5,091 nucleotides of DNA from Bacillota bacterium. Its GTDB lineage: Bacteria > Bacillota > Clostridia > Lachnospirales > Lachnospiraceae. Within the stretch, counting starts at the first letter, position 1, and each line of letters starts with the position of its first letter. Position numbers and translations under genes: made by a program. Below the pieces are notes generated by a model. The model ran no database searches. It had not been told where the DNA came from and worked only from the letters and a program-made list of their open reading frames with translations. This document shows positions 1-4,764 of this stretch, piece after piece. The DNA is taken from positions 1 to 5,091 of the forward strand of contig JAEYWQ010000320.1 of NCBI GenBank assembly GCA_023428885.1, written 5' to 3'.

Positions 1-644
1 CCCATGGAAGCTATTTTATCAAGATGTATCAACATCGTTCCTATACCTTGGCTCTTGATAAAACACTGGTATTAGATGGAATGTACGTGGATGAAGCTAA
101 GTCAGGTATGAGCTTTCGAACCTATAAGGATTATCTCATCCTTGGTGGTGGAGATCATCGAACAGGAAAACTCGGTGGCGGATATGCAGAACTTAGAGAT
201 TTTACGAATCGTTATTATAAAGATGTAAAAGAAGTCTATTCTTGGGCTACACAAGATTGCATGACTTTAGATGGAGTACCATATATTGGAAAATACTCCA
301 AACACACACCTAATATCTATGTGGCAACAGGCTTTAACAAATGGGGTATGACCTCTTCTATGGTAGCGGCCATGATTTTATCTGATATGGTCCAGGGTAA
401 GGAGAATATCTATGCAAGCGTATTTAACCCAAGTAGAAGCATCATAAGACCACAATTGTTTATCAATCTGTTTGAATCTAGCGTTGGACTACTGACTCCA
501 AAACGGAGGCGTTGTACTCATCTTGGCTGTGCTCTGCATTGGAATAAAGTTGAGCATACTTGGGATTGTCCTTGTCATGGTTCTAGGTATGAAGCTAATG
601 GTAAATTAATTGATAACCCAGCAAAGAAAGATGCTAAGGTTTGA
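1..644 (+). CDS. FAD-dependent oxidoreductase with C-terminal Rieske [2Fe-2S] domain (3' part, 5' end outside window)
   Basis: Only the C-terminal part is present. The frame is open from the left edge (first full codon at position 3, reading HGSYFIK before an internal Met at 24), so that Met is probably not the true start. Residue numbers below count from it. The first ~130 residues look like the C-terminal half of a DAO-type FAD/NAD(P)-binding oxidoreductase: GGGDHRTGKLGGG (about 41-53), TQDCMTLDGVPYIG (about 76-89), and the FAD-proximal TGFNKWGMTSS (about 102-112). The C-terminus carries both Rieske half-motifs: CTHLGC (Cys164, His166, Cys169) and CPCHGS (Cys182, Cys184, His185). Cys164, His166, Cys182 and His185 would bind the 2Fe-2S cluster, and Cys169/Cys184 would form the usual disulfide. 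The protein ends about 20 residues later at an NGKLIDNPA motif normal for the family. Substrate is unknown; a cytosolic flavin-to-iron-sulfur electron transfer role is inferred. No convincing terminator follows. Confidence 0.9.
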   Translation, partial: HGSYFIKMYQHRSYTLALDKTLVLDGMYVDEAKSGMSFRTYKDYLILGGGDHRTGKLGGGYAELRDFTNRYYKDVKEVYSWATQDCMTLDGVPYIGKYSKHTPNIYVATGFNKWGMTSSMVAAMILSDMVQGKENIYASVFNPSRSIIRPQLFINLFESSVGLLTPKRRRCTHLGCALHWNKVEHTWDCPCHGSRYEANGKLIDNPAKKDAKV

Positions 645-704
645 TTGGGGAGTATTCATCCGTAAGGATTTATTATTTATCTTATCGTATATGTTGAAAA
701 TTAC

Positions 705-733
705 TTGCACATAATGTGATATTATGTTATAAT
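705..733 (+). promoter_or_regulatory. Strong sigma-A promoter with extended -10 for rplS
   Basis: TTGCAC (705-710) is separated by exactly 17 bp from a consensus TATAAT (728-733). A TG dinucleotide at 725-726, one base upstream of the -10, makes an extended -10 element. Transcription would start near 740, leaving a leader of about 70 nt before rplS. The promoter shows that rplS need not depend on read-through from the oxidoreductase gene. An inverted repeat (CATAAT 710-715, ATTATG 721-726) lies within the spacer; its meaning is unclear. Confidence 0.85.
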
Positions 734-750
734 AGCAAATTGTGAGACAG

Positions 751-791
751 GATGTTCCTCTGTACTAACAAAAGGAAGTAGTAAGAACATC
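751..791 (+). promoter_or_regulatory. Structured rplS 5' leader, candidate ribosomal protein L19 autoregulatory leader
   Basis: The leader can fold into a two-part stem: GATGTTC (751-757) pairs perfectly with GAACATC (785-791). After an internal loop (758-762 against 784), TACTA (763-767) pairs with TAGTA (779-783), leaving an 11-nt apical loop at 768-778. The position, directly between the promoter and the Shine-Dalgarno, suits an r-protein leader. An L19 leader family is known in low-GC Gram-positives, but I cannot test a match to its covariance model here. The unpaired CCTC stretch (757-760) is complementary to GAGG (802-805) in the Shine-Dalgarno, which would allow a sequestering alternative. 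The hairpin is seen; regulation is inferred. Confidence 0.55.
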
Positions 792-798
792 TAATATT

Positions 799-806
799 AA
801 GGAGGT
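799..806 (+). promoter_or_regulatory. Ribosome binding site of rplS
   Basis: AAGGAGGT is a full-length match to the anti-Shine-Dalgarno of 16S rRNA, 5 nt before the ATG at 812. It fixes the rplS start and fits a very highly translated gene. Confidence 0.9.
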
Positions 807-811
807 CACAA

Positions 812-1159
812 ATGAATCAAATTATTAAGAGCATCGAAGATGCACAGTTAAAAGCAGAAATTTCCCAATTTAACGTTGGTGATACCGTTAAAGTATACGC
901 TAAAGTTAAGGAAGGTAACCGTGAAAGAATTCAGCTTTTCGAAGGCGTAGTTATGAAGAGACAGAACGGTGGAGCTAGAGAAACTTTTACAGTTAGAAAG
1001 AGTTCTAACGGCGTTGGCGTAGAAAAAACTTGGCCATTACACAGCCCAATCGTAGAGAAGATTGAAGTTGTAAGACGTGGTAAAGTAAGAAGAGCTAAAT
1101 TAACTTACTTACGTAAGAGAGTTGGTAAGGCTGCTAAGGTTAAAGAATTAGTTAAATAA
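812..1159 (+). CDS. rplS: 50S ribosomal protein L19
   Basis: This 115-residue protein is the usual length for bacterial L19, a 50S subunit protein located at the 30S-50S interface. Hallmarks include the N-terminal helix, FNVGDTVKVYAKVKEGNRER (about 20-39), the LFEGVVMKRQNGG segment (about 42-54), TFTVRKSSNGVGVEKTWPLHSP (about 58-79, normally 'ERTFPLHSP'), and the C-terminal KIEVVRRGKVRRAKLTYLR followed by RVGKAAKVKE. The start is set by a perfect Shine-Dalgarno 5 nt upstream. The gene has its own promoter and leader and is closed by an intrinsic terminator 13 nt after the stop, so it appears to be largely monocistronic. In many Firmicutes rplS follows trmD; here the upstream neighbour is an oxidoreductase. 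Confidence 0.98.
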   Translation: MNQIIKSIEDAQLKAEISQFNVGDTVKVYAKVKEGNRERIQLFEGVVMKRQNGGARETFTVRKSSNGVGVEKTWPLHSPIVEKIEVVRRGKVRRAKLTYLRKRVGKAAKVKELVK

Positions 1160-1171
1160 TTATGAACTCTT

Positions 1172-1201
1172 AAGGAAGGTAGCGTAAGTTACCTTCTTTT
1201 T
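1172..1201 (+). terminator. Rho-independent terminator after rplS
   Basis: A 12-bp stem (1172-1183 with 1188-1199, including two G-U pairs) encloses a GTAA tetraloop of the stable GNRA type. The downstream arm merges into a run of five T residues (1197-1201). The core GAAGGTA / TACCTTC is a perfect match. It lies 13 nt after the rplS stop and should separate rplS from the lepB operon. Confidence 0.93.
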
Positions 1202-1213
1202 AAGTTTATACTC

Positions 1214-1242
1214 TTTTCTGTTTTACAAAAATCAGTTATAAT
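1214..1242 (+). promoter_or_regulatory. Candidate promoter for the lepB-rbgA-rnhB operon
   Basis: A consensus TATAAT (1237-1242) sits just after the rplS terminator. The best -35 at a 17-bp spacing is the poor TTTTCT (1214-1219). No TG extension is present. Initiation near 1249 would give a leader of about 92 nt before lepB. The assignment rests mainly on the perfect -10 and on the need for a promoter after a strong terminator. Confidence 0.5.
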
Positions 1243-1255
1243 AAGAAAAGAATTG

Positions 1256-1324
1256 AACATATAGTTTTTTACCAACGATTATATGTTGGCATGTGGTAAG
1301 ATTGAAAATCTTAATTATTCAATC
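1256..1324 (+). promoter_or_regulatory. lepB leader with several mutually exclusive hairpins
   Basis: The untranslated region before lepB contains four perfect complementary pairs: AACATATA (1256-1263) with TATATGTT (1280-1287); CCAAC (1272-1276) with GTTGG (1285-1289); TTACCA (1269-1274) with TGGTAA (1294-1299); and GATTGAA (1300-1306) with TTCAATC (1318-1324). The first three compete for the same bases. No ligand-binding family is recognised and no T-rich terminator is present. Pairings are seen; a switching role is speculative, and some pairing is expected by chance in AT-rich DNA. Confidence 0.3.
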
Positions 1325-1340
1325 GGAAAAAGAGGATAAT

Positions 1341-1958
1341 ATGAAATTTGATTTTGATCGGGATAAGAAGAGAGCACGTCATCGCAAAACCATATTTAAG
1401 ATCGCCTTCTGGCTTCTTGAAATTGGCGCTGTGATTTTATTGGCCTATACAATTATTAATTTTGCACTTGAGAAGACAACTGTACTTGGTAAGTCTATGG
1501 AGGTTACACTACAAGAAGATGATAAAATTATCATTAATAAGCTTGCTTATGTATTCCATGATCCGAAACGATATGATGTCATTGTGTTTAAGCAAAGCGG
1601 AGATGAACATAATTATTATAATGTCAAGCGTGTGATTGGGTTGCCAGGAGAAACGGTTTTAATCAAAGAGGGTAATATCTACATCAATGGTGAAGTATTA
1701 GAAGAACCTATGGTTGTTGATCCTATTCAAATCGGCGGTCTCGCAAATGATGAGATTGTGTTAGATGAGAACGAGTTTTTTGTGCTTGGAGATAATCGTA
1801 ATAATAGTGAAGACTCAAGATTTGCAAATATAGGCAATGTAGTTCTTGATGATATTATTGGAAAAGCATGGATACGTTTGAGTCCATTTGATTTTGTCAA
1901 CAAGATCAACAAGTATGACAAAGTGAAGCCGGAAGCTGAGGCCACCATTGCAGAGTAA
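1341..1958 (+). CDS. lepB: Type I signal peptidase
   Basis: This membrane-anchored serine protease removes signal peptides from proteins exported through Sec or Tat. Starting at ATG 1341, preceded by AGAGGA (1331-1336), it is 205 residues, typical of Gram-positive SPase I. A basic cytoplasmic N-terminus (RDKKRARHRK, about 7-16) precedes a single transmembrane segment (about 19-42); the catalytic domain follows outside the membrane. The nucleophile is Ser52 in GKSMEVTL and the general base is Lys96 in NVKRVIGLPGE (94-104). The conserved GDNRNNSEDSR box is at 150-160. A GTG start at 1293 would add 16 residues but has no Shine-Dalgarno, and the added residues are not typical of the family. It is followed by rbgA after 49 nt and is probably co-transcribed with it. 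Confidence 0.96.
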   Translation: MKFDFDRDKKRARHRKTIFKIAFWLLEIGAVILLAYTIINFALEKTTVLGKSMEVTLQEDDKIIINKLAYVFHDPKRYDVIVFKQSGDEHNYYNVKRVIGLPGETVLIKEGNIYINGEVLEEPMVVDPIQIGGLANDEIVLDENEFFVLGDNRNNSEDSRFANIGNVVLDDIIGKAWIRLSPFDFVNKINKYDKVKPEAEATIAE

Positions 1959-1978
1959 TATTGATTTTATCAATATTA
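1956..1978 (+). repeat. Perfect 10-bp inverted repeat overlapping the lepB stop codon
   Basis: TAATATTGAT (1956-1965) is followed by three T residues and its exact reverse complement ATCAATATTA (1969-1978). The TAA stop of lepB is the first triplet of the left arm. No T tract follows, so it is not a standard intrinsic terminator. It may be an mRNA-stabilising or processing hairpin between lepB and rbgA. Confidence 0.6.
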
Positions 1979-2007
1979 GCATGCGTAAGAGAAAGAGAGG
2001 TAAATGA

Positions 2008-3243
2008 ATGCATTTTCAATGGTATCCAGGGCATATGTCTAAAGCAAGAAGACAGATGCAGGAGGATGTTGCATTAATCGATGTTGTTATAGAGTTAGTA
2101 GATGCAAGAATTCCATATAGTAGTAAGAATCCTGATATCGACAGGATTGCCAAGAATAAATCTAGAATTATTCTGATGAACAAATATGATTTAGCAGACC
2201 CATCGGTTTCTGACCAATGGAGAGCTTATTATGAGAATAAGGGTTGGTTTGTAGCCAACGTTAACTCAAAAGCCGGTAGCGGTGTAAAAAGCGTACATGA
2301 AGTAATCCAGCGTGCTTGTAAAGAAAAGATGGAGCGTGATCGTGCACGTGGAATTATGAATCGTCCAATTCGTGCCATGATTGTTGGTATTCCAAACGTT
2401 GGTAAATCAACCTTTATCAATAGTTTTGTTGGAAAAGCAAGTGCAAAGACTGGAAATAAGCCAGGTGTTACAAAGGGCAAACAATGGATTCGCCTAAACA
2501 AGGAAGTTGAATTACTGGATACTCCAGGTATTCTATGGCCTAAATTTGAAGATCAAAGAGTTGGTATGAGAATTGCCTTTATAGGTTCAATTAATGATGA
2601 CATCTTAGTTCCTACCGATCTTGCTTATGAACTTTGTAAATATTTATTAAAATCATATCCAGGGCTTTTAGCGAAAAAATACGAGATCGAAGAAGATGAG
2701 GATGCGGTTATCACCTTAGAACGCATTGCAAAAAAGAGAGGCTGCCTATTAAAGGGTGGTGAGTTTGATTTAAACAAAGCTGCTGTCTTTATCATTGACG
2801 ATTTTAGAAATGGTAAAATAGGTAGAATTACACTTGAAACGCCAGCAATGATAAAAGAGGAAGAATACCAACGAAGCCAAGAAGAGAAGAAACCAATCAA
2901 GCGTGCTGCAGAAAAGAAGGCAGAAGCCAAAGAACTTGCTGCTAAGAAGCGTGAAGAACGGGAAAAGACTCGTCAGAATAGAACTGGTGTGATACGAACA
3001 AAGTCAGGTGAATCAACCAAGAAATTCAAGTCTGATTCTAAGGCAAATCGTAAAAAATCAGATGGTGCTTCAGAGGATCACTTTAAAAAGACAACAAAAG
3101 CAACGGATAACTCTAATGTTGCTCGGTCTTCAAAATCTGTTGGAAATACAAGAAGTTCCAAAAATACAAGCGGATCACATTCCGGTAAAGGGGTAAGTAA
3201 ATCAAGTAATGCTGGCAGAGGTTCGAATAAGCGCGGAAGATAG
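2008..3243 (+). CDS. rbgA: Ribosome biogenesis GTPase RbgA (YlqF) with long basic C-terminal tail
   Basis: RbgA is a circularly permuted GTPase needed for a late step of 50S subunit assembly. The start matches the family (MHFQWYPGHMSKARRQM) and is preceded by GAGAGG (1995-2000). G motifs occur in permuted order: G4 NKYD (58-61), G5-like NSKAG (86-90), G1/P-loop GIPNVGKST (127-135), G2 Thr155 in PGVT, and G3 DTPG (171-174). The C-terminal helical domain that contacts rRNA runs to about 282. The protein is 411 residues, against about 282 for B. subtilis RbgA. The extra ~129 residues are first a charged Glu/Lys/Arg/Ala stretch (about 283-330, probably helical or coiled), then a Ser/Lys/Gly/Asn/Arg low-complexity tail (about 331-411) ending SNKRGR. 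The tail is in frame with no stop or frameshift. An RNA-binding role for it is inferred from composition only. Confidence 0.96.
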   Translation: MHFQWYPGHMSKARRQMQEDVALIDVVIELVDARIPYSSKNPDIDRIAKNKSRIILMNKYDLADPSVSDQWRAYYENKGWFVANVNSKAGSGVKSVHEVIQRACKEKMERDRARGIMNRPIRAMIVGIPNVGKSTFINSFVGKASAKTGNKPGVTKGKQWIRLNKEVELLDTPGILWPKFEDQRVGMRIAFIGSINDDILVPTDLAYELCKYLLKSYPGLLAKKYEIEEDEDAVITLERIAKKRGCLLKGGEFDLNKAAVFIIDDFRNGKIGRITLETPAMIKEEEYQRSQEEKKPIKRAAEKKAEAKELAAKKREEREKTRQNRTGVIRTKSGESTKKFKSDSKANRKKSDGASEDHFKKTTKATDNSNVARSSKSVGNTRSSKNTSGSHSGKGVSKSSNAGRGSNKRGR

Positions 3244-3254
3244 GAAGGTTTGAT

Positions 3255-4013
3255 ATGCCAAGGAAGATAGCAGAAATTACACAGGAATTAGAACTTGCTA
3301 AGTCAGAAGAAATCGCCGATATTCTAGTAAAGTATCAAGCTGATGAGCGAGGAAGTATACAAAAGATACTGGAAAAATATCGTAAACGTTTAGAAAAACT
3401 AGAGCTTGAACATCAACGTTTAGAAAAGATGAAGGAGTATGAGCGTAAATACGCAGAATACGATTTTATCTGTGGAATTGATGAAGTTGGCAGAGGCCCC
3501 TTGGCAGGACCAGTAATCGCCTGTGCAGTAATTTTACCCAAAGACTGTGATATCTTATATTTAAATGATTCCAAGCAAGTAAGTGAAAAAAAGAGAGAGC
3601 AGCTGTACGAGGAAATTATGCAAAAGGCAATCGCGGTAGGAATTGGGAGCTCATCCCATGAAACGATTGATCAGATCAACATTCTTCAGGCTACTTATGA
3701 GGCAATGCGAAAAGCTATTCATAAGTTAGATGTACAACCTCAGATATTACTAAATGATGCAGTGACAATTCCAGGGATATCCTATCTCCAGGTTCCAATT
3801 ATACATGGTGATGCATCTTCTGTATCCATTGCTGCAGCCAGTATTGTAGCTAAGGTGGAACGGGATCGGTTGATGGTGAAGTATGACAGCCTATTTCCAG
3901 GTTATGGCTTTGTTTCCAACAAAGGTTATGGAAGTGCTGAACACATCAAAGCCTTAAAAGAGCATGGACCTTCACCTATTCATCGAGCTACTTTTATTAA
4001 GAACTTTATCTAG
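3255..4013 (+). CDS. rnhB: Ribonuclease HII
   Basis: RNase HII cleaves the RNA strand of RNA-DNA hybrids and incises at single ribonucleotides in DNA, starting ribonucleotide excision repair in the cytosol. It has 252 residues, close to the B. subtilis enzyme (255), and like it carries an N-terminal charged helical extension (about 1-70, rich in Lys/Glu/Leu, likely coiled coil). The catalytic core starts with CGIDEVGRGPLAGPV (73-87), giving Asp76 and Glu77 and the Gly-Arg-Gly motif 79-81. The remaining acidic residues are Asp168 in LLND and Asp186 in HGDASSVSIAAASIVAK. Tyr225 in NKGYGSAEH fits the tyrosine that senses the RNA-DNA junction. The Shine-Dalgarno AGGAAGG (3242-3248) overlaps the rbgA stop, and the gap is 11 nt, suggesting translational coupling. 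Confidence 0.97.
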   Translation: MPRKIAEITQELELAKSEEIADILVKYQADERGSIQKILEKYRKRLEKLELEHQRLEKMKEYERKYAEYDFICGIDEVGRGPLAGPVIACAVILPKDCDILYLNDSKQVSEKKREQLYEEIMQKAIAVGIGSSSHETIDQINILQATYEAMRKAIHKLDVQPQILLNDAVTIPGISYLQVPIIHGDASSVSIAAASIVAKVERDRLMVKYDSLFPGYGFVSNKGYGSAEHIKALKEHGPSPIHRATFIKNFI

Positions 4014-4014
4014 A

Positions 4015-4042
4015 TTGTTGATCAGCTGACCTAGTATATACT
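4015..4042 (+). promoter_or_regulatory. Weak candidate promoter before the FlhB-C-like gene
   Basis: TTGTTG (4015-4020) lies 16 bp before TATACT (4037-4042), which matches the -10 consensus at five of six bases. The -35 is poor. The -10 is embedded in a perfect 12-bp palindrome (4032-4043). With only 69 nt between rnhB and the next gene, co-transcription with rnhB is equally possible. Confidence 0.3.
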
Positions 4043-4043
4043 A
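4032..4043 (+). repeat. Perfect 12-bp palindrome in the rnhB-FlhB-like gap
   Basis: TAGTATATACTA is its own reverse complement. An 8-bp palindrome, TCAGCTGA (4022-4029), lies just upstream. The 12-bp palindrome overlaps a possible -10 box, so it could be an operator, but it is AT-rich and short enough to be chance. Confidence 0.5.
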
Positions 4044-4082
4044 TGGTTAAACTGTGTGAAGTCTTGTTTAGGAGGGCAAATC

Positions 4083-4376
4083 ATGAGCGATAAGAAAAAT
4101 GAATCATTACAAACAAATAAAACTGCAATAGCTTTATCTTATCAGCTGAATGAAGAAGCCCCTAAGATTATTGCAACAGGAAAGGGCTTCCTGGCAGAGA
4201 AGATTATAAAAAAAGCGGTAGAAAGTGATATTCCTATCCATAAGGACGATAAACTGGCAAATACTTTATCAAAACTTGATATTGGAGATTATATTCCCGA
4301 AGAATTATATCAGGTAGTTGCTGAAGTCCTAATATTCGTGGATCGTATGGACCATCTGAAAGGGAAATTAGGATAA
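4083..4376 (+). CDS. Stand-alone FlhB/EscU C-terminal-domain protein (YlqH-like)
   Basis: This small soluble protein of 97 residues resembles only the cytoplasmic C-terminal domain of the flagellar/type III export switch protein FlhB. The match covers TAIALSYQLNEEAPKIIATG (14-33), a KGFLAEKIIKKAVESDIPI stretch (34-52), and IPEELYQVVAEVLIFVDR (71-88). No transmembrane segments are present. The NPTH autocleavage motif that precedes the AVAL-like strand in FlhB is replaced by a QTNKT sequence (10-14) before AIAL. The start at ATG 4083 is fixed by AGGAGGG (4070-4076); an in-frame GTG at 4056 would place the Shine-Dalgarno inside the gene and is rejected. B. subtilis has a comparable gene (ylqH) in the same neighbourhood. 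Database names often say 'EscU/YscU/HrcU family'; actual function is unknown, and type III export is unlikely from this gene alone. Confidence 0.85.
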   Translation: MSDKKNESLQTNKTAIALSYQLNEEAPKIIATGKGFLAEKIIKKAVESDIPIHKDDKLANTLSKLDIGDYIPEELYQVVAEVLIFVDRMDHLKGKLG

Positions 4377-4378
4377 GT

Positions 4379-4729
4379 ATGAATAAAAGAGTGGTGGGTA
4401 ATTCTAAAGAAACCGATGCAATCCACTATCTGATAAATAAAGGATATACCATTTTAGAGAGAAATTATTATACAAGAGCAGGAGAAATCGATATTATTGC
4501 AAAAGATGGAGATTATCTGGTGTTCATTGAAGTAAAATTTCGCTGGAATCAAGAATGTGGATTCCCAGCGGAAGCAGTTACAGTAAGAAAACAACGAAAA
4601 ATCGTCCGTTGTGCGAGATTCTATTTAATTTCACACAAACTTAGGGAGGAAACTCCTTGTCGATTTGACGTTGTTGTTTTTTTAGGTGACATGATCGAAT
4701 TAATTACAAATGCATATGATGCATGGTAG
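4379..4729 (+). CDS. yraN: YraN / UPF0102 family nuclease-fold protein
   Basis: A 116-residue protein of the widespread UPF0102 (YraN) family, which has a PD-(D/E)XK endonuclease-like fold. Signature segments are KGYTILERNYYTRAGEIDII (21-40), AKDGDYLVFIEVKFR (41-55), AVTVRKQRKI (66-75) and the RFDVVV strand (95-100). Glu36/Asp38 of GEID and Glu51/Lys53 of EVK occupy the expected catalytic positions, and all are retained, so metal-dependent nuclease activity is plausible. The substrate and cellular role are not established; I infer a DNA or RNA processing function. The start lies 2 nt after the stop of the preceding gene, so the two are almost certainly translated from one mRNA. Full length for the family. 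Confidence 0.93.
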   Translation: MNKRVVGNSKETDAIHYLINKGYTILERNYYTRAGEIDIIAKDGDYLVFIEVKFRWNQECGFPAEAVTVRKQRKIVRCARFYLISHKLREETPCRFDVVVFLGDMIELITNAYDAW

Positions 4730-4764
4730 ATAGCACATAGAACTCAGAAAGAGAGTAATAACAT

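Noticed and set aside
24..26. ATG as the true start of the oxidoreductase gene
   Set aside because: The frame is open to the left edge, the preceding codons read as family-like sequence, and the FAD-binding N-terminal half is missing.
658..671. Possible terminator after the oxidoreductase gene (ATCC-GTAA-GGAT then TTT)
   Set aside because: The stem is only 4 bp and the following tract is interrupted by A residues, so it is too weak to call.
1293..1340. GTG start giving lepB 16 extra N-terminal residues
   Set aside because: There is no Shine-Dalgarno before 1293, whereas ATG 1341 follows AGAGGA and gives the usual basic N-terminus and transmembrane layout.
1727..1948. Minus-strand open frame inside lepB
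   Set aside because: It is antisense to a clear gene, has no recognisable motifs and no plausible ribosome binding site.
2229..2930. Two minus-strand open frames inside rbgA (2229-2501 and 2625-2930)
   Set aside because: They mirror the codon pattern of rbgA on the other strand and show no family features.
3008..3196. Plus-strand open frame in another phase within the rbgA tail
   Set aside because: It is a shadow of the low-complexity tail, with no Shine-Dalgarno and no recognisable protein.
4056..4082. GTG start extending the FlhB-C-like protein by 9 residues
   Set aside because: The strong AGGAGGG at 4070-4076 would lie inside the coding region; it serves the ATG at 4083.
4021..4149. Repeated 9-mer ATCAGCTGA at 4021 and 4141
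   Set aside because: The second copy encodes part of a conserved protein segment; two short copies are most likely coincidence.
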